The position numbers were made by a program, and so were the translations under genes. Under the pieces are notes generated by a model, which was not told where the DNA came from, ran no database searches, and saw nothing but the letters and a program-made list of their open reading frames with translations. Below are positions 9,452 to 18,323 of a DNA stretch of 64,000 bases, piece by piece. Numbering within the stretch: the first letter of the stretch is position 1; every line of letters begins with the position of its first letter. Source of the DNA: Bacillus shivajii (GTDB taxonomy: Bacteria; Bacillota; Bacilli; Bacillales; Salisediminibacteriaceae); contig NZ_CP084703.1 of the NCBI RefSeq assembly GCF_020519665.1, forward strand, positions 2,232,001-2,296,000. Direction: 5' to 3'.

Positions 9452-10516
9452 ATGGCATTAAAAATCGCTTTTATTGGATTTGGTGGAGTTGGGCAGGCTT
9501 TAGCAAAACTTCTAGAGGAGAAAAAGGATCAGTTAATAGATCAATATGATATTGAACCCTGTGTCGTAGCTGTTTCCGATGTCATGAAAGGTTCAGTATA
9601 TAATCCAGATGGTTTAAATATAAACAAATTATTAACCTCTATAGAAGAAACGGGAAGTGTCGAGAATTATTCAGACAAAGAGGGGTTGAAAATAGGTCTA
9701 ACTAGCCTAGAAACCATTAAAGAAACAAATGCTGACGTAATTGTTGAAGTAACTTTTACCGATGTCAATACAGGTCAACCCGCGATTGATCATTGTCGGA
9801 CTGCTTTTGAATGTAAAAAGAGTGTTATTACCACAAATAAAGGCCCAGTTGCTTTAGCATATAAAGACTTAGCGGCACTTGCAAAAGAGAACAACGTATT
9901 TTGGGGATTTGAAGGAACGGTAATGAGTGGTACACCGGCTCTACGTTTGCCGATTACAAGCTTAGCTGGAAACGAGATAAGTGAAATAACGGGGATATTA
10001 AATGGTACGACAAATTTCATGTTCACAGAAATGGAAAACGGCAAAACGTATGATGAGGCTCTAGAAACTGCACAACGGCTTGGTTATGCAGAAGCAGACC
10101 CTACTAGTGATGTAGAAGGTTACGACGCTAGATATAAAGCTGTTATCCTGGCAAATTACGTGATGAAAAAGGAAATAAAAGCTTCAGATGTCCAATGTGA
10201 GGGAATGAGAAGCATAACGAAGGATATGGTAGCGGAGGCTTTGGCAGAAAATAAACGTTGGCGACTCATAACTAGAGTGAAAAAGGATGGCAATAATGTC
10301 TATGCCAGTGTACGACCAGAGAAACTTGATGTCATCCATCCATTAGCAAATGTTACTGGCGCAACAAATGCAATCATTTATGACTGTGACTTATCGGGCC
10401 CTATTATGCTTACGGGAGCTGGAGCAGGATTAGTTGAAACCGGGTATTCTCTTCTGATTGATCTAATCCATCTGCAAAGTGAAAAAACAATTAAGGAAGG
10501 TGGTGCAAGCGAATGA
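9452..10516 (+). CDS. Homoserine dehydrogenase, short form without ACT
   Basis: A 354-residue NAD(P)-dependent homoserine dehydrogenase that interconverts aspartate semialdehyde and homoserine. It shows a Rossmann GFGGVG near residue 9, NKGPVA, FEGTVMSGTP, LNGTTNFM and AEADPTSDVEGYDA. The usual Bacillus Hom is about 430 residues with a C-terminal ACT domain. Here the ACT domain is absent, suggesting no threonine feedback and a dedicated catabolic role. The stop overlaps the next ATG by four bases (ATGA), implying translational coupling to the aldehyde dehydrogenase. Confidence 0.9.
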   Translation: MALKIAFIGFGGVGQALAKLLEEKKDQLIDQYDIEPCVVAVSDVMKGSVYNPDGLNINKLLTSIEETGSVENYSDKEGLKIGLTSLETIKETNADVIVEVTFTDVNTGQPAIDHCRTAFECKKSVITTNKGPVALAYKDLAALAKENNVFWGFEGTVMSGTPALRLPITSLAGNEISEITGILNGTTNFMFTEMENGKTYDEALETAQRLGYAEADPTSDVEGYDARYKAVILANYVMKKEIKASDVQCEGMRSITKDMVAEALAENKRWRLITRVKKDGNNVYASVRPEKLDVIHPLANVTGATNAIIYDCDLSGPIMLTGAGAGLVETGYSLLIDLIHLQSEKTIKEGGASE

Positions 10517-11961
10517 AAACGAAAGTGATAGATGAGAAAATGCTTCTTGCAGGTAAATGGTTAACAGCCGAAAAGACGTTCGATGTCTTTGATCCTCAAG
10601 ATAATAAATTGATAGCAAAGGTGCCAAAAGCTTCGAAGGAAAATATAATAGAAGCCATTGAAAAAGGAGAAGAAGTATTTAAGAGCAATATATCTTGGCC
10701 AGTTCATGAAAGAATTCGTGTCCTAAATAAAGCCGCCCAATATATTGAAGACAATAAAGATAAATATGCTAAAACAATCGCGCTAGAAGGAAGTAAAACG
10801 ATCACCGAGGCAAAAGGTGAAGTGAAGCGGACGATTCAGACTATAAAAATAAGTGCAGAAGAATCCCGAAGGATAAATGGAGAGACAATCAATTTTGATC
10901 AAAATGAAGGTAGTGAAAATCGAATTGGATATCATTACCGGTTTCCAATTGGGGTTGTAGGAGCAATTACACCATTTAACGATCCACTAAACCTTGTAGC
11001 TCATAAAATTGGTCCAGCAATTGCTTCTGGCAATGCAATTGTCGTCAAACCAGCATCGGCTACTCCATTGAGCGCACTCCTATTAGCAGAAGCGTTCGTA
11101 AATGCAGGTTTACCAGAAGGTTTCTTATCTGTCATTCCTGGATCAGGAAAAGAAATCGGAAATACGTTAGTAACCCACCCGTCTGTAAAAATGATTTCCT
11201 TTACAGGTGGATTACATTCAGGTGAAGAAGTTGCTCATGAAGCTGGGTTAAAGAAAGTAAGTATGGAACTAGGATCTAACTCACCAGTGATTGTATTAAA
11301 TGATGCGAAACTAGAAGATGCTGTACCATCATGTGTTTCAGGTGCTTTTTCTGCAGCGGGGCAAAATTGTATTGGCGTTCAGAGAATATTCGTACAAAAA
11401 AACACATATTCCGATTTTGTAAAAGCATTTGTCGAACGCACATCTGAATTACATGTAGGTGATAAGATGTCAGAACTGACGGATGTCGGTCCACTAATTA
11501 ACGAAAAAGAAGCAAAACGAGTTGAAAAATGGGTCAATGAAGCGAAAGAAGCAGGTGCGAATGTGAAGATTGGTGGTAATCGATATGGCGCATATTATGA
11601 ACCCACTGTTTTAACCGATGTCCCAAGCCATGTAACGATTGCTAAAGAGGAAATTTTTGGCCCAGTTGTTTTAATTTATTCTGTTGATGATCTTTACGAA
11701 GCTGTTGAGCAGTCAAATGCTGTTAATTATGGACTACACGCTGGAATATTCACTTCAAATATTGAAAATGCATTTTATACGATTAAGAACCTTGATGTAG
11801 GTGGCGTCATGATAAATGATAGTAGCGATTATCGAATCGATGCCATGCCATTTGGTGGAGTAAAAGGTTCAGGACTTGGTAGAGAGGGTGTTCGCTCAGC
11901 CATTGAATCGATGACAGATCCAAAAGTTGTTTGTTTTAACCTTCAAAATGAGATAATTTGA
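10513..11961 (+). CDS. NAD(P) aldehyde dehydrogenase, DoeC-like candidate
   Basis: A 482-residue ALDH-superfamily enzyme. PFNDPLNLVAHK and VVKPAS (cofactor region), the ELGSN glutamate and nucleophile Cys286 in AGQNCIG are intact. It is coupled to the preceding homoserine dehydrogenase by an ATGA overlap. Aspartate semialdehyde is shared by homoserine dehydrogenase and the known ectoine pathway, where DoeC oxidises it to aspartate. That makes it the likely substrate by context. Sequence alone does not separate it from succinate-semialdehyde, lactaldehyde or other ALDHs. Confidence 0.8.
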   Translation: MKTKVIDEKMLLAGKWLTAEKTFDVFDPQDNKLIAKVPKASKENIIEAIEKGEEVFKSNISWPVHERIRVLNKAAQYIEDNKDKYAKTIALEGSKTITEAKGEVKRTIQTIKISAEESRRINGETINFDQNEGSENRIGYHYRFPIGVVGAITPFNDPLNLVAHKIGPAIASGNAIVVKPASATPLSALLLAEAFVNAGLPEGFLSVIPGSGKEIGNTLVTHPSVKMISFTGGLHSGEEVAHEAGLKKVSMELGSNSPVIVLNDAKLEDAVPSCVSGAFSAAGQNCIGVQRIFVQKNTYSDFVKAFVERTSELHVGDKMSELTDVGPLINEKEAKRVEKWVNEAKEAGANVKIGGNRYGAYYEPTVLTDVPSHVTIAKEEIFGPVVLIYSVDDLYEAVEQSNAVNYGLHAGIFTSNIENAFYTIKNLDVGGVMINDSSDYRIDAMPFGGVKGSGLGREGVRSAIESMTDPKVVCFNLQNEII

Positions 11962-11989
11962 TCATTTAACTATTATCATCTGCTTGTGT

Positions 11990-12040
11990 CCATACAATCA
12001 TGCAAGGCTGTATCGCCCATGCATGATTGTATGGGCTTAT
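11990..12040 (+). terminator. Long perfect hairpin after the doe operon
   Basis: A perfect 15-bp stem (11990-12004 with 12020-12034, arms beginning CCATACAATC and TGCATGATTG) encloses a 15-base loop. The downstream tract is T-rich but interrupted. It is probably a terminator and could also protect the transcript end. Confidence 0.7.
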
Positions 12041-12162
12041 TTGTATTTTGAAGAACTAATGAAAAGTGGAAATTAAATGAAGACATACATTTTCCATTTC
12101 ATCACATACTCAAAATAAGAAGCACTACAACAATAGAAGCCCCTTTAAAGTGAGGTGAGTAT

Positions 12163-14559
12163 GTGAAAAAACTGTGCTTAACCATGATAACTATCGTGCT
12201 ACTATCACCACTAATAGCGTGTTTAGACCAGAATCCACAAAATGAATCAGGGGCATTACATGAAATGGACAATAACGAGGGGGAATTCCGAGGTGTAGAA
12301 AGTGAAAAAGAAAAGAACAACAAATTACAAAAGCAATTAAATAGTAAAGGATCTAACACTAATGAGAAAAAAGTACAAAATATTGATGGTAATGAAGATG
12401 ATGAATTAGATGAAGACTTTATTGGAGATGTAAATTTTGCACATGAAAATGGGAAAAAAAATCATGAAGAAGCAACACATGCTGATGAGAAAATTCCGGT
12501 TGTAATTGATGGAGTAGAAATCCTTTTTAAACATCCCCCTATTTATGAAGACGATACAGTTTATGTTCCTATTCATGATTTATCGCATCACATATTTGCA
12601 GCAGTCGATTATATAGAAGAGAAGGATGAAGTCAAAATAACACGCGGCGATAACGAAGTTTATTTAGAGGTTGAACGTGATGAAAAGAGACAAAATGAGA
12701 ACAACAGTTACGGTGGTAAATATATAAATGATACTGTCTATTTACCTCTAGCTTATATATCAGACAGTTTAGGTTATCGAACGAATTTTGATGAAAAAAG
12801 TCAAACCTTAAAAGTAGATACAACGATTGATACTTCTGCTGGAACAAAAGAGGAAGGTATTATAAATTTTAGTGAAGGTAGTGAGGATGGAGAATTTAGA
12901 GCTCAAGCACAAACAACGTATACCGTTGTCTCCGGAGACAACTTAAGTACAATCGCAAGACGTTTTGGTACGACTGTTGATGCGATCCGTTCGGCCAATA
13001 ACTTAACGACGGATTTATTAAGAATTGGACAAACGTTAACAATTCCAGGAGGAGCAGAAGAAGAAAGAACACAACTTCCACAACCAACTACGTATACGGT
13101 CGTATCCGGAGATAATTTAAGTACCATCGCAAGACGTTTTGGTACGACTGTTGATGCGATCCGTTCGGCCAATAACTTAACAACGGATTTATTAAGAATT
13201 GGACAAACATTAACAATTCCTGGTGGTACCGTAGAAGAAAAAGTTGAACCCCAACAACCGACAACGTATACCGTCGTATCCGGAGATAACTTAAGTACAA
13301 TCGCAAGACGATTTGGTACGACTGTTGATGCGATCCGTTCGGCCAATAACTTAACAACGGATTTATTAAGAATTGGACAAACATTAACAATTCCTGGTGG
13401 TACCGTAGAGGAAAGAACTGAACCTCTACAACCAACTACGTATACGGTCGTATCCGGAGATAATTTAAGTACCATCGCAAGACGTTTTGGTACGACTGTT
13501 GATGCGATCCGTTCGGCCAATAACTTAACAACGGATTTGTTAAGAATTGGACAAACATTAACAATCCCTGGCGGTACCGTAGAGGAAAGAACTGAACCTC
13601 TACAACCAACTACGTATACGGTCGTATCCGGAGATAATTTAAGTACCATCGCAAGACGTTTTGGTACGACTGTTGATGCGATCCGTTCGGCCAATAACTT
13701 AACGACGGATTTATTAAGAATTGGACAAACATTAACAATTCCTGGTGGTACCGTAGAAAAAAAAGTTGAACCCCAACAACCGACAACGTATACGGTCGTA
13801 TCCGGAGATAACTTAAGTACAATCGCAAGACGTTTTGGTACGACTGTTGATGCGATACGTTCGGCCAATAACTTAACGACAGATTTATTAAGAATTGGAC
13901 AAACGTTAACAATCTCTGGTGAAGATGATCAACCAATAAAATCACCATCTCGTCAAGAAGTGACAAAGACCTACACAACCCATACCGTACGGTCAGGTGA
14001 TAACGCATGGAATTTAAGTGTTCAATATGGGATTCCAATGCTTGAGTTATTAAAGGAGAATAATTTATCAATAAATAGTACATTGTCGATTGGTCAACAA
14101 CTTCAGATACCAGTATACAATGTACCAGTAAGATCGGTTGTAAGTAACCGCCATGGCGAGCATTTAGATTGGTGGACGGAAGCACGTTACGTATTTCCGA
14201 TAGGGAAAGACGCAACATTTACCGATTTCCAAACAGGGAGAACATTTCGTGTTCGTCATACTATGGGTGGAAATCATGCCGACGCCGAGCCATTGACTTC
14301 TAATGACGCTCAAATCATGAGAGAAATATGGGGGGGAAGTTACTCTTGGACACCAAGAGCAATTATAGTCTCAGTAGATGGCAGAAGGTTAGCTGCAGCT
14401 ATGCACTCTTTCCCTCACGCTGACCAAGCTATTAGAAATAATAATTATAACGGTCACTTTTGTATTCACTTTTTAAATAGTACCCGCCATTCTGACGGGT
14501 TAGTACAAGATTCTATGCAACGACAAGTTAATATTTCAGCTGGTGTAAATGAACGATAA
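12163..14559 (+). CDS. LysM-array lipoprotein with uncharacterised C-terminal domain
   Basis: A 798-residue surface protein. A lipoprotein signal ends in LIAC (Cys20), and an acidic low-complexity stretch follows (about 25-105). Residues about 111-225 resemble a copper-amine-oxidase N-terminal domain. Six almost identical LysM units of 58 residues follow (about 251-585), with a seventh divergent LysM at about 605-650. The last about 140 residues form a distinct domain with HADAEP, SWTPRAI, MHSFPHAD and GHFCIHF, which looks metal- or substrate-binding. I do not recognise it as a characterised catalytic family. The start is GTG after GAGGTGAG. It is a wall-anchored protein, function unknown. 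Confidence 0.88.
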   Translation: MKKLCLTMITIVLLSPLIACLDQNPQNESGALHEMDNNEGEFRGVESEKEKNNKLQKQLNSKGSNTNEKKVQNIDGNEDDELDEDFIGDVNFAHENGKKNHEEATHADEKIPVVIDGVEILFKHPPIYEDDTVYVPIHDLSHHIFAAVDYIEEKDEVKITRGDNEVYLEVERDEKRQNENNSYGGKYINDTVYLPLAYISDSLGYRTNFDEKSQTLKVDTTIDTSAGTKEEGIINFSEGSEDGEFRAQAQTTYTVVSGDNLSTIARRFGTTVDAIRSANNLTTDLLRIGQTLTIPGGAEEERTQLPQPTTYTVVSGDNLSTIARRFGTTVDAIRSANNLTTDLLRIGQTLTIPGGTVEEKVEPQQPTTYTVVSGDNLSTIARRFGTTVDAIRSANNLTTDLLRIGQTLTIPGGTVEERTEPLQPTTYTVVSGDNLSTIARRFGTTVDAIRSANNLTTDLLRIGQTLTIPGGTVEERTEPLQPTTYTVVSGDNLSTIARRFGTTVDAIRSANNLTTDLLRIGQTLTIPGGTVEKKVEPQQPTTYTVVSGDNLSTIARRFGTTVDAIRSANNLTTDLLRIGQTLTISGEDDQPIKSPSRQEVTKTYTTHTVRSGDNAWNLSVQYGIPMLELLKENNLSINSTLSIGQQLQIPVYNVPVRSVVSNRHGEHLDWWTEARYVFPIGKDATFTDFQTGRTFRVRHTMGGNHADAEPLTSNDAQIMREIWGGSYSWTPRAIIVSVDGRRLAAAMHSFPHADQAIRNNNYNGHFCIHFLNSTRHSDGLVQDSMQRQVNISAGVNER
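12916..13920 (+). repeat. Six tandem 174-bp LysM-encoding repeats
   Basis: Repeat units begin at 12916, 13090, 13264, 13438, 13612 and 13786, an exact 174-bp period, and are nearly identical at the nucleotide level. Linker variants alternate (EERTQLPQ, EEKVEPQQ, EERTEPLQ, EKKVEPQQ types). The identity at synonymous sites points to recent duplication or gene conversion. Copy number is prone to change and to assembly collapse. Confidence 0.95.
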
Positions 14560-14569
14560 TCAAAGAAAT

Positions 14570-14608
14570 GAACTGTCCCAAATCATAAACCTTGGGGCAG
14601 TTTTTTTA
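14570..14608 (+). terminator. Terminator after the LysM lipoprotein
   Basis: AACTGTCCCA and TTGGGGCAGTT arms flank a short loop and are followed by TTTTTTT. Confidence 0.85.
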
Positions 14609-14767
14609 TAGAAATTTTCACCAAAATGTTCTTCAAGGTAGCCAGTAGAGTAAGAAATGATAAAAATTTTTACAAACTTTCTTATTAACAAACTAAATTA
14701 TTACAAAATTCGCAAAATAATTATGATATAAATAAAACTACTTCATTCAATGGTGGTGATAAACAGT

Positions 14768-15217
14768 GTGACAAAACTATCTTTTTTATTCATTGCACTT
14801 ATTGGTGGGATACTAGCAGGAAGCCAAGCTTCAATAAACGGGGAACTAGGAAAAAGAATTGGAGGATTTGAAGCTGCGTTTGTTTCTTTCTTTATAGGAA
14901 CTGTTTTTTTAACATTGTGTATGATTTTTTTCGGCAGAGGACAAGTCTTACAAGTTTTTTCACTACCGAAATGGCAACTAGTTGGAGGAATATTAGGCGC
15001 TTTATTCGTTGCTTCTATTATTTTCTCCGTTCCAGTCACAGGTGCAGCTCTTGCTATTTTTGCAGCTATACTTGGACAAATCCTTATAAGTTTAATTATT
15101 GACCATTTCGGATTATTTGGTATGAAACGAATCCCTATGAATATAGAAAGAGTGCTTGGTGTTTCCTTAATGGCAGCTGGATTATTACTTATTTACCGAG
15201 GCAGTTTCACAAACTAA
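14768..15217 (+). CDS. YdcZ/DUF606-family membrane protein
   Basis: A protein of about 149 residues with four to five hydrophobic helices. It resembles the YdcZ (DUF606) half-size relatives of the EamA/DMT transporter superfamily, with GGILAGSQASINGELGKRIG at the N-terminus and GQILISLIIDHFG later. Such proteins often act as paired or dimeric transporters of unknown substrate. An in-frame ATG exists at 14750, but GGTGGTGA at 14752-14759 sits eight bases before GTG 14768, which I prefer. It appears monocistronic. The substrate is unknown. Confidence 0.8.
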   Translation: MTKLSFLFIALIGGILAGSQASINGELGKRIGGFEAAFVSFFIGTVFLTLCMIFFGRGQVLQVFSLPKWQLVGGILGALFVASIIFSVPVTGAALAIFAAILGQILISLIIDHFGLFGMKRIPMNIERVLGVSLMAAGLLLIYRGSFTN

Positions 15218-15264
15218 AAACTATTAATTTTACAGATTGAACATTTAAAGCCGTAAACGATTTG

Positions 15265-15325
15265 ACATTATGTATAGTGTATTGAACAAGGCACAAACGT
15301 ACAATTAAGTTGACTTCCGAATATT
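15265..15325 (+). promoter_or_regulatory. Candidate operator sites upstream of preT
   Basis: Two shared motifs lie in the 415-bp preT leader (15218-15633), which has no gene. The palindromic ACATTATGT (15265-15273) recurs at 24102-24110 upstream of the semialdehyde dehydrogenase. TTCCGAATATT (15315-15325) recurs at 6962-6972 upstream of doeA. PucR-type binding is an inference from this shared placement. Confidence 0.35.
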
Positions 15326-15579
15326 CTGTAAATTCATAAGGATTTGATTGAATATGAAAGGGGGAAAGTTAGAAGGTTATGATCCCATAGATTAAGAGTC
15401 TAATACATTTATTTTATCTAAGCTACTTAAAGTACTTAAAAATTGTATATGGTGTAAATTTACTTTTATGAATCTATAAAAGTAAAACTAGCTGAACCTT
15501 TGGCCTAATACGAAGTAAATTTAGTACCTGGTATTTATACAAAGTATCTAAAGCATGAAAGTTCTCTTACCATAACAAA

Positions 15580-15593
15580 TGAAAACGTTATCA
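15580..15593 (+). promoter_or_regulatory. Catabolite-responsive element (cre) before preT
   Basis: TGAAAACGTTATCA matches the CcpA cre consensus TGWAANCGNTNWCA at every position. It lies 41 bp before the preT start, a location suited to carbon catabolite repression of pyrimidine breakdown. Confidence 0.65.
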
Positions 15594-15633
15594 AAAACAG
15601 AATCAAAAAAGCTTTATAAAGGAGGTAACACTA

Positions 15634-16992
15634 TTGACGAATATTTTATTGCAAGATTTAGAGAAGAATTTTGAGGAAGTGCATAATGGTTTAACGAACC
15701 AAGAAGCCATTGAAGAGGCAAACCGATGCCTTTATTGCTACGATGCACCCTGTATTAAAGCTTGTCCCACAGATATTGACATTCCAAAATTTATTAAAAA
15801 GATTGCTTCAGGAAACTTAAAAGGCTCTGCTAAAACGATTATGAGCTCAAATCCAGTCGGAGCTAGTTGTGCAAGAGTTTGCCCAACTGAGGAATTGTGT
15901 GAAGGGGCATGTGTTTTAAACCATTCTACAAAGCCAATTATGATCGGAGACTTACAACGTTATGCTACAGACTGGGCCATCAAAAATGAACAAGTATTAT
16001 TTAAGTCAGGTAAGAAAAACGGAAAAAAAGTTGCCGTTGTAGGCGGAGGACCAGCTGGTTTATCAGCAGCTAGAGAACTAGCATTACTAGGTTATAAAGT
16101 AACTGTTTTTGAAGCTGAGAAGGAAGCTGGTGGCTTAAATACGTATGGAATTGTTTCATTTAGATTGCCTCAATCTATTTCATTTTGGGAAGTTAATCAA
16201 GTAAAGAGTTTAGATGTTGAGATTCGTACGAATACAAGAGTAGGGATAGACATTATGCCAGATGAATTGTTAGAAAACTATGATTCTGTTGTTTTAGCAG
16301 TAGGTATGGCTAATGTCCCAATGCTTGGTATTCAAGGGGAAGACTTAGATGGTGTATATGACGCAATAGATTTTGTAAAAGCGACTAAATCTGAATCTCT
16401 TTCTGATCAATTTGTAGGAAGTAAAGTTGCTGTAATTGGAGCTGGTAATACAGCCATTGATGGAGCAACATGTTCAATGCGCTTAGGAGCAGAAAATGTA
16501 AAAATTTTATACCGTCGAACAGAAAGGGAAATGACGGCTTATGACTTTGAATATGAATTCGCTAAGCAAGACGGCGTAGAATTTCGCTGGTTGACAGCAC
16601 CTAAACGAATCATTGGTGATGAAAATGGTAATGTAAAGGCTATTGAATGCCAAAAGATGAAATTAGGTGAACCTAGCGAAGATGGAAGACGTAGACCTGT
16701 TCCTGTTGAAGGCTCAGAGTTCACTCTTCAAGTAGATGCAGTCATCAAAGCGATCGGCCAATCTCGATATACATCATTAATTGAAAGCTTTGGGTTGAAG
16801 CATGATGGTGGTGTCGTCAAAGTAGATCAATCAACGTATCAAACGTCAAATTCTAGAGTCTTCTCGTGTGGCGATGTCATTTTTGGCAAAGGGCAAGGTG
16901 AAGCAATGGTTGTTACTGCAGCACAACAAGGAAAAGAAGTAGCATATGCAATCCATAAGCAATTAACGAAACAAGCAACAGAAACAGCATAA
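15634..16992 (+). CDS. preT: Dihydropyrimidine dehydrogenase subunit PreT
   Basis: A 452-residue NAD(P)H- and FAD-binding electron-transfer subunit. With PreA it reduces uracil/thymine to the dihydro form. Two N-terminal Fe-S clusters are shown by Cys32/35/40/44 and Cys79/83/89/93. A FAD Rossmann motif GGGPAG lies at about 137-142 and a second nucleotide motif GAGNTA at about 270. The start is TTG 15634, eight bases after GGAGG. It is first in the preT-preA-dihydropyrimidinase operon, behind a cre site. Glutamate synthase small-subunit relatives are excluded mainly by the adjacent preA. Confidence 0.92.
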   Translation: MTNILLQDLEKNFEEVHNGLTNQEAIEEANRCLYCYDAPCIKACPTDIDIPKFIKKIASGNLKGSAKTIMSSNPVGASCARVCPTEELCEGACVLNHSTKPIMIGDLQRYATDWAIKNEQVLFKSGKKNGKKVAVVGGGPAGLSAARELALLGYKVTVFEAEKEAGGLNTYGIVSFRLPQSISFWEVNQVKSLDVEIRTNTRVGIDIMPDELLENYDSVVLAVGMANVPMLGIQGEDLDGVYDAIDFVKATKSESLSDQFVGSKVAVIGAGNTAIDGATCSMRLGAENVKILYRRTEREMTAYDFEYEFAKQDGVEFRWLTAPKRIIGDENGNVKAIECQKMKLGEPSEDGRRRPVPVEGSEFTLQVDAVIKAIGQSRYTSLIESFGLKHDGGVVKVDQSTYQTSNSRVFSCGDVIFGKGQGEAMVVTAAQQGKEVAYAIHKQLTKQATETA

Positions 16993-17022
16993 ATAACTAT
17001 CAATTATAAGGGAGGTCATTTA

Positions 17023-18309
17023 ATGGCTGATTTACGAATCGATCTTGCAGGCATCAAATCCCCAAACCCATTTTGGCTCGCATCTGCTCCTCCAACAAAC
17101 TCAGGATATCAAGTACAACGAGCTTTTGAAGCTGGTTGGGGTGGAGCTGTATGGAAAACACTAGGTGATCCTATTCTGAATGTAAGTTCACGATTTGCAG
17201 CAGTTGATTATAACGGACAAAGAGTTGCTGGATTTAACAATATTGAACTTATTACAGACCGTCCACTTGAAGTGAATTTAAAAGAAATATACGAAACCAA
17301 GAAAATGTATCCTGACCACGCAATTATTGCTTCATTAATGGTAGAACCACAACAAGACAAATGGCATGAAATAGTAAAACGAGTCGAAGATGTTGGTGTC
17401 GATGGACTGGAATTAAACTTCGGCTGTCCACACGGTATGGCTGAACGAGGAATGGGGGCAGCTTCAGGCCAAGTACCTGAACTAGTTGAAAAACAAACAT
17501 ATTGGGCAAAAGAAGTGGCACAAACTCCGGTAATTGTAAAGCTTACACCGAATATTACTGACATTACTGCCACTGCTGAATCAGCAGTTCAAGGAGGCGC
17601 TGATGCTGTAAGTATGATTAATACGATTAATAGTCTAGCTGCTGTGGATTTAGATTCTTGGAATACGGTTCCAAATGTTGCTGGAAAAGGAGCTCACGGT
17701 GGCTATTGTGGTCCAGCTGTAAAACCAATTGCTTTAAATATGGTTGCAGAATGCGCAAGAAGCCCTCATATTAATGTTCCAATTTCGGGGATTGGTGGAA
17801 TCTCGAATTGGCAAAATGCTGTTGAATTTATGTTAATGGGGGCAACTGGCGTCCAAGTATGTACTGCTGTTATGCACCACGGCTTTAGTATTGTCGAAGA
17901 TATGATTGAAGGATTAGATAACTATTTAGAAGATAAAGGTCTTTCCTCCGTTAATGAGTTAGTCGGAAAGTCTGTTCCGAAATATTCTGACTGGGGGAAC
18001 CTAGATTTAAACCATCGTGTCGTTGCTCGAATTAATAATGATGTTTGTATTAACTGTAACAAGTGTCATATTGCTTGTGAAGATGCATCACATCAATGTA
18101 TTGATATGTTAAAAGATTCTAAAGGAAACGATATTTTAAGAGTTCGTGAAGATGATTGTGTAGGCTGTAATTTATGTTCAATCGTCTGCCCTGTCGATGG
18201 CGCAATCGATATGGTTGATATTCCTAGTGAACAACCAATGACTTGGAATGAACGCCAAGCAGCTATAAGTAGTCCTACATGTGAGACAACACAAAATACG
18301 GTGAAATAG
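17023..18309 (+). CDS. preA: Dihydropyrimidine dehydrogenase subunit PreA
   Basis: A 428-residue catalytic subunit. An FMN-binding TIM barrel related to dihydroorotate dehydrogenase (about 1-320) has the active-site-type segment FGCPHGMAERGMG. A C-terminal ferredoxin domain carries two 4Fe-4S sets, Cys342/345/348/352 and Cys379/382/385/389. It partners PreT 30 bp upstream in the reductive uracil pathway, cytoplasmic. A GGGAGG site precedes the ATG. Length and domain order fit the bacterial family. Confidence 0.94.
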   Translation: MADLRIDLAGIKSPNPFWLASAPPTNSGYQVQRAFEAGWGGAVWKTLGDPILNVSSRFAAVDYNGQRVAGFNNIELITDRPLEVNLKEIYETKKMYPDHAIIASLMVEPQQDKWHEIVKRVEDVGVDGLELNFGCPHGMAERGMGAASGQVPELVEKQTYWAKEVAQTPVIVKLTPNITDITATAESAVQGGADAVSMINTINSLAAVDLDSWNTVPNVAGKGAHGGYCGPAVKPIALNMVAECARSPHINVPISGIGGISNWQNAVEFMLMGATGVQVCTAVMHHGFSIVEDMIEGLDNYLEDKGLSSVNELVGKSVPKYSDWGNLDLNHRVVARINNDVCINCNKCHIACEDASHQCIDMLKDSKGNDILRVREDDCVGCNLCSIVCPVDGAIDMVDIPSEQPMTWNERQAAISSPTCETTQNTVK

Positions 18310-18323
18310 AAAGGGGATTCCCA

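Noticed and set aside
12903-13868. Long minus-strand reading frames opposite the LysM repeats
   Set aside because: They arise from the repeated sequence being free of stops on the other strand; they have no ribosome site and their translation is just the repeated complement.
12916-13920. Regular repeats that could look like a CRISPR array
   Set aside because: The units are 174 bp, in frame, coding, and have no short-repeat/spacer structure or cas genes.
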